Counted from the first letter of the stretch, positions 35,084 to 44,315 are shown. The stretch: 64,000 nt of DNA from CBDCFV01 sp965261795 (GCA_965261795.1 OZ253476.1:3534001-3598000); one strand, 5' to 3'. Numbers and translations: made by a program. Notes: generated from the letters alone by a model not told the origin.

Positions 35084-35515
35084 CTAGCCCTCACAAAGGT
35101 GCTTGACAGCTTCCAGAGCCAAGTAATAGCCGTAGACACCGAAACCGTAGACCGAGCCTTTACACACCGGCTGCACGGCGGAAACGGTGCCCCGTGAGGT
35201 AGGGTTGGACGCGTGGACCTCAATGACAGGATAGTCCACTTGGGCGATGGCCGCCCGCACCAGCCCGTTGCCAGTGGTGTAGCCGGCGGGGTTGATTAAT
35301 GCAGCGTCGATCTTCTGGTCATGGCCGTCATAGAGAGCGTTGGCCACCTCTCCCTCGATATTGGAGTGGAAGATTTGTACGTCCAGTCCCAACCCTTCCG
35401 CGTAGCCCCTGACTTGCTCGTTGATTTCGTCCAAAGTGGAGGGGCCGAATATCTGAACCTGAGACTTGCCTCGCATGTTCATCCCGGCGCCTTGAATTAC
35501 CAGCACTTTCGTCAC
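35084..35515 (-). CDS. Type II 3-dehydroquinate dehydratase-like protein, active site altered
   Basis: 143 aa, GTG start after AAGGAG. The type II DHQase fold is clear: FHSNIEGEVANALYD, LINPAGYTTGN, VIEVHASN (catalytic His kept) and KGSVYGFGVYGYYLALEAV. The lid loop reads GMNMRGKSQVQIFG: by alignment to the family's GxNLNxLGxREPxIYG, the catalytic Tyr is Phe and the catalytic Arg is Ser. The later RxxxR arginine pair is also incomplete. It therefore probably does not dehydrate dehydroquinate as AroQ does and may act on a related substrate. I leave the symbol empty for this reason. Confidence 0.8.
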   Translation of the reverse strand: MTKVLVIQGAGMNMRGKSQVQIFGPSTLDEINEQVRGYAEGLGLDVQIFHSNIEGEVANALYDGHDQKIDAALINPAGYTTGNGLVRAAIAQVDYPVIEVHASNPTSRGTVSAVQPVCKGSVYGFGVYGYYLALEAVKHLCEG

Positions 35516-35583
35516 AGCGACAACTCCTTAAATTGGTTGGAACAAACAACGCGGGTGGCCGACAAATCGCGCCGCCGACCCAC

Positions 35584-36162
35584 TTATTCGAATTCCGTGG
35601 AACCCTCATGGGCCGCGTTCTCATCCGGCTCGGTTGGTGTTTCGATCACATACCCCGCCATCATGATGTCCAGTTGCAGCATTAACATCTTGTTCCACGC
35701 CACCGACGCCCGAAAGGCCGCTTGTGGGTCATCCATCTGTTGAAACAATAGCTCTGCCACCGCCGTCTGTATAAAGGACATGGTGCCCACCATGTACCTG
35801 CTGGGCACGGAACCCATGTGAGCGCGATGGACCGGCGGGTGGGAATGAACGATACCCGTGGCCAAAACCCGGATAGGGTAGTCATCGTCTATCTTGAAGT
35901 CTATAGACCCCCTCAACCACCTGGCCAGCGTGTGTTTGCGCCTGGTCAGCCGAACGTCGTCGATCTCCCCTTCGGAATTCAAAAAGAACTTCCTGGTCTC
36001 GGGATACTTGATAAAGTTATCGTAGACCGTGGCGGTCAAAGCTTCGGAGTGCTCCATCACCACGTCAGATGTGGAACGTATAAGGGCCAACTCATCTTGG
36101 TCCAGTCCAACAAAGTCAGCCAACTCTCTCAAACGGCCGGGCCAATTTACAATCCGCGGCAT
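35584..36162 (-). CDS. Protoglobin-domain heme protein
   Basis: 192 aa from ATG 36162, with AGGA six bases upstream. The middle region (RLTRRKHTLARWLRG..., RVLATGIVHSHPPVHRAHMG-SVPSRYMVGTMSFIQ) follows the globin-coupled-sensor/protoglobin pattern, where the His of the (A/V)H-x-(R/H) segment on helix F binds heme. There is no signalling domain C-terminal to it, only a short acidic tail, so it is a stand-alone globin. It may bind O2, NO or CO in the cytoplasm. It lies 68 bp upstream of the DHQase-like gene on the same strand. Confidence 0.75.
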   Translation of the reverse strand: MPRIVNWPGRLRELADFVGLDQDELALIRSTSDVVMEHSEALTATVYDNFIKYPETRKFFLNSEGEIDDVRLTRRKHTLARWLRGSIDFKIDDDYPIRVLATGIVHSHPPVHRAHMGSVPSRYMVGTMSFIQTAVAELLFQQMDDPQAAFRASVAWNKMLMLQLDIMMAGYVIETPTEPDENAAHEGSTEFE

Positions 36163-36301
36163 ACATTTCCTGCTGAAGTCTTGTGACTTACCCCTGGTGA
36201 TTCCAATCCATAGTCGTCCACTATACCGGACTATCCACCCGATAGGGAGTTTCCAAAATATAACCCTTCTCACTTAGCGGGGCAAGTACACTCTATATGA
36301 C

Positions 36302-37660
36302 CTATGGGCCCTGCCTCGGGCTAAACCTCGGCGGAGCCGATGTTGGCAGTGTCAGGGGGCGCCATAGCATCCGCGGGTAGACAAAGGTGGGCACCATTAA
36401 CAACAAGCCTATTAACACGTTAGCCGATATGGCGCCTTGCGCCGTAAAGGCAGCCGCCATGAGCGACATCTCCAACCCTCCCAAAGGCGTTCCAAGGCCA
36501 ATGCAAAAACTGAGGAGGCCCAGCATCCTGCCCCGCATCTCTTGTGGGGTAGCCAGCAGGGCAATAGCGGTCTGCATGGTAGAAAAGCCAGATTGGCCCA
36601 ATCCGCCAAGAGCCAGTATAAGGAAGGCCACGGTGTACCACGGCGCCCATACAAACGACAGGAAGGCTATTAAAATAGCCACGGACCCGAACATATAGAA
36701 GCGGCCGTGGTGCCGGACGTTGCGGGTCAGGGTCATCATCCCGGCGCCGGCCAACTGTCCGAAACCGTCGGCCGCCGTCAACAGGCCCACCAGCGCCGGA
36801 CCGACTCCCAAAAAGTCCCGCCCAATTGCGGGAATAAACTGCTGCGCCGGAAACCCAACGGCGTTCATCACGATGGTAATGTAGAGCAGTCCCACCAGAT
36901 TGGGGCTATGCCGGGTAAATCCGATTGCAACCCTCAGCGAACTCCAGACCGGCTCCCGTGTTGTCGCTCCGCGCCGGAGAGGAATATCCAGCCGGGTCAC
37001 CATCCACATGGTCAACAGGTGTACGCCCACGACGAAGATGTAAGCCCCTGAGAAGTCCACCGTGGCCAGCAGTATCCCGGCCCATATGGGGCCAACCATC
37101 TTACCTGCCGTGTTGCTCATGACGTCCAAGGACAGTGCATTGACTAACCGGGCATCGCCGATGATGTCCATGATCGCCGTTCTTCTGGAAGGGTCCTCCA
37201 CCGCCTTGGTAGTGCCCTGTATTGCGATAGCAACGAATACGTGCCATGGTTGGAGCAGGTCTATGTCGTAGCCTATTACACACAGCAGAGCGACGGCAGT
37301 TAAGGTGTTGGACACTTGGACCAGAAAGATTACCCGGTGGCGGTTGATCCGGTCTGCAATGATCCCGGAATACAACGCGATCACTGGGCGAGGCAGGTTG
37401 TTGAAGACGAGCACCATACCCAACAGGAAATAGGAGTCGGTGACTTCCAGGATAAGCCAGCTGAGGATCAACAGTTCCATCCGCCGGGCGAACTCGCTCA
37501 AGCTGCCCACGTACCAGATGGCGCGGAAGGGTCGGTCGGCCAGCACCGAGACTACAGGGACGCGCTTGAGGTCTTGCACACGCCGGTTCCCCTCGGCGGC
37601 GACGACCAAGGCAATGATCAAGAAGCCGGATACCAGGATAAATAAGCCGGTAAAAGTCAT
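36302..37660 (-). CDS. MFS transporter
   Basis: 452 aa with about 12 hydrophobic segments; the loop between TM2 and TM3 carries SGIIADRINRHRVIF, the MFS motif A. The sequence resembles the MFS_3 drug or siderophore efflux group (EntS-like). An additional N-terminal helix (GLFILVSGFLIIALVVAAE) precedes the usual TM1. The best ribosome site (GGAAGGAG) is placed for a 5-codon leader, ATG ACA GCC CTG CCA TGA at 37657-37674, whose stop overlaps the transporter's ATG, so translation may be coupled. Substrate unknown. Confidence 0.85.
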   Translation of the reverse strand: MTFTGLFILVSGFLIIALVVAAEGNRRVQDLKRVPVVSVLADRPFRAIWYVGSLSEFARRMELLILSWLILEVTDSYFLLGMVLVFNNLPRPVIALYSGIIADRINRHRVIFLVQVSNTLTAVALLCVIGYDIDLLQPWHVFVAIAIQGTTKAVEDPSRRTAIMDIIGDARLVNALSLDVMSNTAGKMVGPIWAGILLATVDFSGAYIFVVGVHLLTMWMVTRLDIPLRRGATTREPVWSSLRVAIGFTRHSPNLVGLLYITIVMNAVGFPAQQFIPAIGRDFLGVGPALVGLLTAADGFGQLAGAGMMTLTRNVRHHGRFYMFGSVAILIAFLSFVWAPWYTVAFLILALGGLGQSGFSTMQTAIALLATPQEMRGRMLGLLSFCIGLGTPLGGLEMSLMAAAFTAQGAISANVLIGLLLMVPTFVYPRMLWRPLTLPTSAPPRFSPRQGP

Positions 37661-37860
37661 GGCAGGGCTGTCATTGTACTCCTTCCTTCCTTGATATCAG
37701 ATGCTTCACTGATTGCGGAAGTTGCCGATTGTAGAAACAGTGACGAACGCCGTCTTGACACCACTATTGCCCAAAGGTAACTTGACCCGGCTTGGAAGTC
37801 CGATTCTGATGGGCATAGACAGTCCTGTGAACAGCCTTGGCGATAACGAAAGGATAGCCA

Positions 37861-38665
37861 GTGCCGGATGATAACGAAAAGACGCCAACGTGGGGAATAA
37901 AGGCTGGCTCATTGCGTTATCCACTGATCGTGGCTCACCGGGGCAACGTGCGCTCAGCTCCCGAAAATACAATGCCGGCGTTCCGTAACGCATTGGAAGC
38001 CGGGGGGCGGACGCTATCGAACTGGACGTGAGACTGACCAAAGATGAACAGTTGGTGATGTTTCACGATTGGTCTTTGAAACGCACAAGCAATTGCGATG
38101 GGCCAGTGAACCACTACACGTTGAAGGAGTTGCAGTCTTTAGAGGTGGGTTCGTGGTTCGGGCCGGTCTTCCAAGGCGAGCGTCCGCCTACCTTGGACCA
38201 AGTCTTCGAATCTCTCCCCCGGGACTACCTTGTTAACGTCGAAATGAAGGTGGTAATCAAAGGGATGAAGCTTATCGCGCAACGGGTAGCGGAAACCATT
38301 GCCCGCCACTGCCGCTGGGGAGCACTCTAATGGCTAGCTTCAACCCAGTGGCCCTCCACCACTTGCGCAAGATGGACCCGAGAATCCACCGCGGATACAT
38401 TTGGTCTCGCCATCATCCCTATCCCATCAACGCCCGGTGCTTCAGCCCCATTGTCCAAGCCCACTGGTACGATCCGGCCCACGATACTTATGACCCCAGA
38501 CTGCATCGCAAGTTCTATGGCCAAGGCAGGCGTATGTTGGCTTGGGACATTGACTTTGGAAGCGACCTGGAGTTGATGGCCTCCACCAGGCTGGACGCGG
38601 TAGTCACCGACAACCTGGCGGCGTTGGTGCAACAGAAGAGATATCTATTGCTCACAGCGGTCTAA
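37861..38665 (+). pseudogene. Glycerophosphodiester phosphodiesterase, broken by two frameshifts
   Basis: GTG 37861 after AAAGGA opens a frame reading PLIVAHRGNVRSAPENTMPAF, the GDPD metal and substrate motif. At the six-G run 38002-38007 the frame shifts: two fewer G would restore GADAIELDV. The next frame (to 38330) gives TKDEQLVMFHDWSLKRT and NVEMK, the remaining catalytic motifs. A second shift shortly before 38330 moves to the frame with MASFNPVALHHL and TRLDAVVTDNLAAL, the C-terminal strand and helix. Every piece of the fold is present, so the decay is recent or the breaks are assembly errors. Confidence 0.8.
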
Positions 38666-38739
38666 TAACAACATTCCCAATAAACTTCTCGGCGGGCCAA
38701 TCACAGATCAGCCTACTAGACACCAAACAAGGAGCACCA

Positions 38740-39624
38740 ATGAAGCCAGACGATTTGTCACAATTCTGGACCGGCACCATTATGGCGTTGGGGAAAACCG
38801 GCATCAACGCCCAGACTACCGACGCGCCAGAGCAAAGCGCCAGGGAGTATGATACCCAACAAGTGATCATGGACAGCTTTGAAGGTCGGCGTATTCGCGC
38901 TTGGTACTCCGTGCCCAAGGACACGCCTCCCGGTAGAAAATTACCGGGGGTGCTGGCCGTCCCCGGCTACGGCGGGTTCAAGGAAATCCCAACTCAATTG
39001 GTGCTTCATGGCTTCGCGGTGCTGACTTTGCACCCCAGAGGGCAGGGAGAAAGCATACCTGAGTGGCAGTTAGAGCAGGGAACCAAGCTGACCTACCATC
39101 TTGAGGACAGGAATAAATACTATTACCGGGGCGCTTATATGGACTGCCTGCGAGGTCTGGACTTCTTGGCCTCATGCCCCGAGGTTGACGCGGACAGGTT
39201 GGGAATGTGGAGCAGAAGCCAGGGAGGCGGCTTCACCCTCGCCACCGCCGCCCTGGACTCTCGGCTGAAGGCGGCAGTAGCTGAAGAGCCCTTCCTCTGC
39301 AACTACCCAATCTCCGCCGATCTGACTTCCAGCCCGTATTGCGAGCTGAGGGACTATCTTGGAGAGCACCCGGAACAACGTGGAACAGCACTGAACACCC
39401 TGGCATATTTCGATTGCTTGAGCCTTGCAGACCGGATAACCTGCCCGACGTTGGTCGATATCGGCATGGTTGACGAGGTATGCCCATACAGGACGATAAT
39501 GCCGGTGTTCGAGCAAATCCCGGGACCGAAGGCCCTGCACGTCTACCCGGACTTGGGCCATTCGCCATGCACCGACTTTAACGCCCATGCCCTGAACTGG
39601 CTGAGGCGCTATTTGGGAGCTTGA
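38740..39624 (+). CDS. Acetyl-xylan-esterase-like alpha/beta hydrolase
   Basis: 294 aa, AAGGAG before the ATG. It follows the AXE1 / cephalosporin-C-deacetylase pattern: LPGVLAVPGYGG (oxyanion loop), LHPRGQGES, DCLRGLDFLASCPEVDADRLG before the nucleophile elbow WSRSQGGG (Ser), then the acid in GMVDEVCPY and His in YPDLGHSP. No signal peptide, so cytoplasmic deacetylation or another ester hydrolysis. It precedes the HpaB-type gene by 67 bp on the same strand, and the two may share a transcript. Confidence 0.82.
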   Translation: MKPDDLSQFWTGTIMALGKTGINAQTTDAPEQSAREYDTQQVIMDSFEGRRIRAWYSVPKDTPPGRKLPGVLAVPGYGGFKEIPTQLVLHGFAVLTLHPRGQGESIPEWQLEQGTKLTYHLEDRNKYYYRGAYMDCLRGLDFLASCPEVDADRLGMWSRSQGGGFTLATAALDSRLKAAVAEEPFLCNYPISADLTSSPYCELRDYLGEHPEQRGTALNTLAYFDCLSLADRITCPTLVDIGMVDEVCPYRTIMPVFEQIPGPKALHVYPDLGHSPCTDFNAHALNWLRRYLGA

Positions 39625-39691
39625 TCTTCCCTGCTTGACCCATCAGAGTCCGGTTATCTGGACCGGCATATATTGACTTAGGGAGGCATCT

Positions 39692-41149
39692 ATGCCTGCA
39701 CGTACCGGGGAGCAATATCTGGCTGGCCTGCGCAGTCAAACACCGGAGATTTACCTTCACGGCAAAAGAGTGGAAGACGTGACCACCTGTCCCGGGCTGG
39801 CCAACGGCGCTCGTTCAGTGGCAAGTCTTTACGACATGCAGCACGACCCCAAGCTTCGCAGTGAGATGACTTACGACTCGCCTTCCAGCGGTGAACCCGT
39901 GGGCTTGTCGTTTATTGCTCCCAGAACCTTGGAAGACCTGCGGAAGCGCCGGGTAATGATGTCTCACTGGGCGCGCACCAGCTACGGCATGATGGGGCGT
40001 ACGCCCGACTTCCTTAACGTCAGCATGATGGCGATGGCCGAGGCCGGGGAGTATTTCGGCGGGAACCGGCCTGAGTTCAAGCAGAACATCGTCAATTACT
40101 ACGAACACGTCCGGGAAAACGACCTGACCCTTACCCACACCTTAGTTAACCTGCAACGCAACCGCCGCCAACTGGCTTACAGCAGGAACTACAGCACCGA
40201 CGTGGCGATGCAGATCGTCAAAGAGACGGAAGCCGGAATAGTCGTTCGCGGACCAAGGGTGCTGGCGACTCTGGGGCCTTTGTCCGATGAGATAGCCGTC
40301 TATCCGGTCAGGAATTCGCAGTTGGAGGGCACCGAGGAGGCTTGGCGTTACGCCTTCGCCTTCTCTATTCCCTGTGACACCCCCGGGTTGCGGTTCCTTT
40401 GCCGGGAGAGCTTTGACTTGGGTCGGTCGACCTTCGACCACCCGTTAGGGTCGCGTTTCGAGGAAATGGACGCCATCGTCTTCATGGACGACGTGCTGGT
40501 GCCGTGGGAAAGGGTGTTCCTGTTTGGCGACGTGGGATTGGCCAACGGGCTGAGCGCCAATACCCACCAGTACAACCACTCCGGGCATCAGGTGGTGGCC
40601 AAGAACGTGGCAAAGTGCGAATTCGTCCTTGGCGTAGCCAGCATGATGGTCAAGACCCTGGGCTCGGAGTCGATAGCCCAAGTCCAGGCGCTGCTGGCGG
40701 AGGTGATCGAAAACCTGGAGATCATGAAAGCGCTGCTGCTGGCCGCCGAGGAGACTGCGACGGTGGACGAGTGGGGCATCATGTGCCCAGCGCTGATACC
40801 CATAACCGTGGCCCGGAACATCATGATCCGGATGTACCCGAGGATGGTGGAGATAATCCAGCTACTTGGTTCCAGCAGCTTGATGGCCTTGCCCATTGAG
40901 ATGGACTTCGAAGGGCCACTTGCGGAGGATATCATCAGATACTTGGACACCGATACGGCCACTTCCCGTGAACGTGTCCAACTCTTCCGTCTGGCGTGGG
41001 ACCTGTCGGGCAGCGCCTTCGGATCGAGGCAAGTCCTTTACGAGCGTTACTTCCAAGGAGACTGGATGCGTAACGCAGGCATCCTCTGGGACCGGTACGA
41101 CGTAGAGCCTATGATGGACATAGTAAGAGACTTCCTTGACCAGCCCTGA
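39692..41149 (+). CDS. 4-hydroxyphenylacetate 3-hydroxylase (HpaB) family flavin monooxygenase
   Basis: 485 aa, GGGAGG before the ATG. The HpaB pattern is clear from the N-terminal RTGEQYLAGLR...IYLHGKRVEDVT to the acyl-CoA-dehydrogenase-like C-terminal domain (KCEFVLGVASMMVKT...). Middle segments LVNLQRNR, RGPRVLATLGPLSDE and FDHPLGSRFEEMDAIVFMDDVLVPWERVFLFGD are characteristic. These enzymes use FADH2 supplied by a separate reductase to hydroxylate phenols; no reductase gene is adjacent. Substrate unknown. Confidence 0.9.
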   Translation: MPARTGEQYLAGLRSQTPEIYLHGKRVEDVTTCPGLANGARSVASLYDMQHDPKLRSEMTYDSPSSGEPVGLSFIAPRTLEDLRKRRVMMSHWARTSYGMMGRTPDFLNVSMMAMAEAGEYFGGNRPEFKQNIVNYYEHVRENDLTLTHTLVNLQRNRRQLAYSRNYSTDVAMQIVKETEAGIVVRGPRVLATLGPLSDEIAVYPVRNSQLEGTEEAWRYAFAFSIPCDTPGLRFLCRESFDLGRSTFDHPLGSRFEEMDAIVFMDDVLVPWERVFLFGDVGLANGLSANTHQYNHSGHQVVAKNVAKCEFVLGVASMMVKTLGSESIAQVQALLAEVIENLEIMKALLLAAEETATVDEWGIMCPALIPITVARNIMIRMYPRMVEIIQLLGSSSLMALPIEMDFEGPLAEDIIRYLDTDTATSRERVQLFRLAWDLSGSAFGSRQVLYERYFQGDWMRNAGILWDRYDVEPMMDIVRDFLDQP

Positions 41150-41180
41150 CGTCTGGACCGCTCTTTTCCTGCGACTAGAA

Positions 41181-41205
41181 GGGGGCAACTACAAGAGTTG
41201 CCCCC
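41181..41205. terminator. Strong stem-loop between convergent HpaB and Rieske genes
   Basis: GGGGGCAACT-ACAAG-AGTTGCCCCC, a perfect 10-bp stem with a 5-nt loop, 31 nt after the HpaB stop. It lies between convergent genes and probably serves both strands; T-rich tracts are weak. Confidence 0.7.
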
Positions 41206-41250
41206 GCTGTCATTTCGGGGAAAGGCCAAGCCAGTCCCTTATTGCTGTCC

Positions 41251-42540
41251 CTAGTGGACCGGCTCTCCCAACGCCTCCTTGCCTAGTATCTTTTCAGCCA
41301 TCTCCTGGGCTACAGGGCTGTACTTAGTGGACCCGGCGGCCCGGTGCAACTGGGTCAACTGGAATGCCCAAGGGTCTTCCTCTTGCTGCCACGGAACGTA
41401 GATGCACTGGTTATTCTCAGGGTCCCTGAAGGTGTTCATCGGCTCGCCACCATCGGCCAGCAAGTTAAGCTGCTGAGTCAGCATACGCCGGTACTCGATG
41501 ATGCCAACGTCGGACTCGCCCAGCCATTCTTTGGTCCGGTCGGCGATCTCTCCCTGGGTTATCCAAGCGAAATAGTCCTGCCCGGCATTGGCGTCCAGCA
41601 GGCCCCAGTCGGCTTCGCCTTTCTCGTTGATTGGCAAGGGTACACTGTAGTAAGGCACCTTCTCCTGCTTTGGCATTGTCTCGCCGGGCGGCTGATGATG
41701 GGCCTTTATGTATATGAAATGGGTGTGGGTATCGTCGATGGGCACCCTGTATTGGAGATCTCCGCCCACCCTGCCGATGTTGGGGAACAGGATGGGGAAC
41801 CCTATGCGCCAGTCAGGGTCGTCGTAGCTGCCGCCGTTACGCACGCTTCGCTTGAGGATGCCATTCTCGTAGGGTTCGTAGACCACTTCCTGGAATAGAC
41901 TCCGGTCTTCGTAGACTTTCCCGGCCACGAAGCCCCGGCGTTTAAGGTCGCCACGTCCCAATCGTTCCAATACGTAGTCCGAGAAGCGGCCGTGCAGCCA
42001 GTCCACATGGTGCAGGTCAACCGCGTTTTCCATCGTTTGCAGCCAGTTGCAGGGGAGAACGGCAGAGCCGATGTCATGCAGCACGTTGTCCCATACCAGC
42101 AGGTCCCACCTGGGCAGCAACGGCGCAGGCTCCGGGCCGAGATAAGCGAACACCAACCCGGCCAGTTCCTGCACCGGGTAGGCCTTGGTGGTTACCTTGC
42201 TGGGGAATGTGCTGTCAGCGGGCTCCGCCGGCATCTCCACACACCGGCCGGTCTCATTGAACATCCAACCGTGGTAAGGGCACCGCAGTCCCTCCTCCTC
42301 GGGGATGCCATAAGCCATGGAGATCCTTCGGTGAGGGCAGGTATCGTCGATCAGCCCCAGCTTGCCTTTCCGGTCCCGGTAAAGGACCAGTGACTCGCAC
42401 ATTAGTTTGATGGGCATCACCGGGTGATCGTCCAGTTGCACCGAAGCGGCGACGGGCTGCCAGTACCGGCGCAACAACTCCCCCATGGGCGTGCCCGGCC
42501 CGACCCTGGTAAGTCGTTCATTCTCTTCTGCTGTTAGCAT
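41251..42540 (-). CDS. Rieske [2Fe-2S] ring-hydroxylating oxygenase, alpha subunit
   Basis: 429 aa, AAGGAG four bases before the ATG. N-terminal Rieske ligands C-P-H ... C-P-Y-H (DDTCPHRRISM and LRCPYHGWMF). The catalytic domain has the mononuclear iron motif ENAVDLHHVDWLH with two His and a bridging Asp for electron transfer. It resembles the phenoxybenzoate/vanillate O-demethylase-like class. It needs a reductase, none of which is nearby. A fragment of the same gene's 5' end is repeated at 43098-43247. Confidence 0.9.
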   Translation of the reverse strand: MLTAEENERLTRVGPGTPMGELLRRYWQPVAASVQLDDHPVMPIKLMCESLVLYRDRKGKLGLIDDTCPHRRISMAYGIPEEEGLRCPYHGWMFNETGRCVEMPAEPADSTFPSKVTTKAYPVQELAGLVFAYLGPEPAPLLPRWDLLVWDNVLHDIGSAVLPCNWLQTMENAVDLHHVDWLHGRFSDYVLERLGRGDLKRRGFVAGKVYEDRSLFQEVVYEPYENGILKRSVRNGGSYDDPDWRIGFPILFPNIGRVGGDLQYRVPIDDTHTHFIYIKAHHQPPGETMPKQEKVPYYSVPLPINEKGEADWGLLDANAGQDYFAWITQGEIADRTKEWLGESDVGIIEYRRMLTQQLNLLADGGEPMNTFRDPENNQCIYVPWQQEEDPWAFQLTQLHRAAGSTKYSPVAQEMAEKILGKEALGEPVH

Positions 42541-42622
42541 AAGTCTCCTTTTTATGCTCAGAGTGACCCAACGAGGCTAAAACCAGTATTTCTGTCCTGC
42601 AACGTAGATTCGCTCAAATTCC

Positions 42623-43069
42623 TCATCGGATTTGGTCAAGTACCTCATCGGATTTGGTCAAGTATATGATGCCTTCTATCAAAGCAATCACTCCTATAGC
42701 GCTCACCATTAGAAAGCCAATGCCAATAAACATTAGTGGGATACCGACAAGAAAAATCACCAACATGAGGATTGCGGGCATCGTATAGCCAAGATAAAAC
42801 TTGTGCACACCAAAGCCGCCCAATAAGAGAGCAAACAATCCAGCCGCTACCTTGTTTTTCTCCCTCCCCACGGCTGCACCGGAAGCCCCTATAGCCCGGT
42901 AGATGCCGATAGCGTTGGCTCCGTCCACCTCAAAGTCCACCATCATTCCCCGGGCGGGGACAACGGCCTCTTTCCATTGGGACCCGGTGAAGTAATACCG
43001 GCTTCCGTCATCCCCAGAGATTACCCCAGTATTGTCTTGAATGGAATAGTCCAATATGCGTCCATTCAT
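42623..43069 (-). CDS. TM2-domain membrane protein with frameshifted C-terminus
   Basis: 148 aa, GGGGAG before the ATG. Residues 1-60 (GRILDYSIQDNTGVISGDDGSRYYF) resemble a small OB/cold-shock-like beta barrel; residues 74-140 are a TM2 domain (AGLFALLLGGFGVHKFYLGY, then two TM helices). TM2 proteins have unknown functions. The C-terminus ends YLTKSDEVLDQIR because a 22-bp tandem duplication (42619-42662) moves the frame. Without it the reading would continue KSDEEFERIYV, the usual TM2 end. The core is intact, so it may still work. Confidence 0.8.
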   Translation of the reverse strand: MNGRILDYSIQDNTGVISGDDGSRYYFTGSQWKEAVVPARGMMVDFEVDGANAIGIYRAIGASGAAVGREKNKVAAGLFALLLGGFGVHKFYLGYTMPAILMLVIFLVGIPLMFIGIGFLMVSAIGVIALIEGIIYLTKSDEVLDQIR

Positions 43070-43097
43070 TTGGAATCTCCCCTAACTCACTGGGATT

Positions 43098-43247
43098 TTA
43101 CCGTACCGGACACTTTATGGGAATCACTGGATGGCCGTCCAGTTGCACAGGAGCGGCGATGGGATGCGAATACCGGCGCAGCAACTCCCCCATGGGAGTG
43201 CACGGCCCTACCCTGGTTAGTCGTTCATTCTCCTCTGCCGTTAGCAT
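43098..43247 (-). pseudogene. Duplicated 5' fragment of the Rieske oxygenase gene
   Basis: MLTAEENERLTRVGPCTPMG-ELLRRY and VQLDGHPVIPIK match the first ~45 residues of the Rieske protein at 41251-42540. They are followed by CPVR and a stop; no Rieske cluster is present. The DNA upstream is also similar, so promoter and start were copied together. The ribosome site has decayed (AAGGGAA instead of AAGGAGA). It is separated from the full gene by the TM2 gene. Confidence 0.85.
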
Positions 43248-43406
43248 AAGGTTCCCTTTAATGCTGAGAATCAGGTTTCCGAGAGTTTGATCGCAAGCCG
43301 CAAATGCGTTGACATCTATGTCCAGCAACCATTAACGGCTTATCTAGCAGACGGGGATGGGAATGTCAAACAATTCGTCCTCGTCCGCAGAAGCTCAATC
43401 CAAGCG

Positions 43407-43901
43407 TCATACAAACGGGACTTTGGCCCAACCTTGGTCAAATGGCGTATGGAAGATTGCGGTGGAGCGTTTACTCTTGAACATCCAGCGGCCGTCTACC
43501 CGGATGTACTCTTCGTCGTCGATGCCGGTGCGCCACATGGCTTGGTTGCCGTCGCTTACGGTGCACGGCATGAACAGGTACCAGCGGGCGCGGGCGGTGT
43601 CGCCGGTGACCTCGATCTGAGGGTTCAGGGCGTAGTGCAGGGCAAAGGTGAATATCCCGGACGCTCCCTTGAAGAACTCCCGTATGGCTTCCCGGCCTTC
43701 ATACCTGCCCAGGGCGCCGCTCTCCCAAACGGCGTCCTCTACGAACAACTCGGCGATACCGTTGGGGTTGTATGCGTCGTCGCAGTAGGCGGCGTAGCGG
43801 GCTTTCAGCTCCCGGATGGCGTTGGTATCCTCCAGTTCCCTTACTCTATTCTCCAAGGTCTCCAGACGTTGGACCAAGTCAGCCGTTTCTTGCGTGGTCA
43901 T
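43407..43901 (-). CDS. SnoaL-like / NTF2-fold protein
   Basis: 164 aa, GGGGAG before the ATG. A helical N-terminus (TADLVQRLETLENRVRELED) is followed by the NTF2-like cone: IRELKARYAAYCDD, GIAELFVEDAVWESG, REAIREFFKG, then antiparallel strands (ARARWYLFMPCTV, EYIRVDGRWMFKSKRST). It belongs with SnoaL_4-type proteins often found with ring-hydroxylating oxygenases, which fits the nearby Rieske gene. An enzymatic or binding role on small hydrophobic molecules is likely; exact reaction unknown. Confidence 0.85.
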   Translation of the reverse strand: MTTQETADLVQRLETLENRVRELEDTNAIRELKARYAAYCDDAYNPNGIAELFVEDAVWESGALGRYEGREAIREFFKGASGIFTFALHYALNPQIEVTGDTARARWYLFMPCTVSDGNQAMWRTGIDDEEYIRVDGRWMFKSKRSTAIFHTPFDQGWAKVPFV

Positions 43902-44012
43902 TGCTTACTCCCCTTGTCCTGATTTACGAGCGAAAGTATACTTCCCCTCAGCCGGTGTCTGTTGGCCTTACCCCTGCTTTAACAGCAATTGACACCTGAA
44001 AGGAGACTGCAA

Positions 44013-44315
44013 GTGATTTACCAGCTACGCACCTACACCGTCAATCGTGGAATGATGGACGACTGGGTTGCCCTGTTCAACGACCAACTGGTGGGCATCA
44101 TGGACCAGTACGGAATCAAGGTAACCGGGGCATGGGTGAACCAGGACGAAAACCTGTTCATCTGGATTCGCGCTTTCAATGACGCTGACGACGTGACCGC
44201 CAAGGAGGCCGCGTTCTATGCGTCCCCCGAATGGAACGCCGTAATGGACAAAGCACGGAGCCACTTGGCGAGGATTCACGTCGAGACAATGGGCCCGGTG
44301 CTGTCCGGCGCTTAA
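44013..44315 (+). CDS. NIPSNAP-family protein
   Basis: 100 aa from GTG 44013, seven bases after AAGGAG. The sequence begins MIYQLRTYTVNRGMMDDWVA and continues VTGAWVNQDENLFIWIRAF, the NIPSNAP ferredoxin-like half barrel. It has one repeat only and is cytoplasmic. Family members in bacteria are small, of uncertain function, and often lie in degradation operons. The Ada-domain gene starts 18 nt after it. Confidence 0.87.
   Translation: MIYQLRTYTVNRGMMDDWVALFNDQLVGIMDQYGIKVTGAWVNQDENLFIWIRAFNDADDVTAKEAAFYASPEWNAVMDKARSHLARIHVETMGPVLSGA

Noticed and set aside
35646..36273. Longer protoglobin start at 36273
   Set aside because: The extra 37 residues carry no globin similarity and the ribosome site fits ATG 36162.
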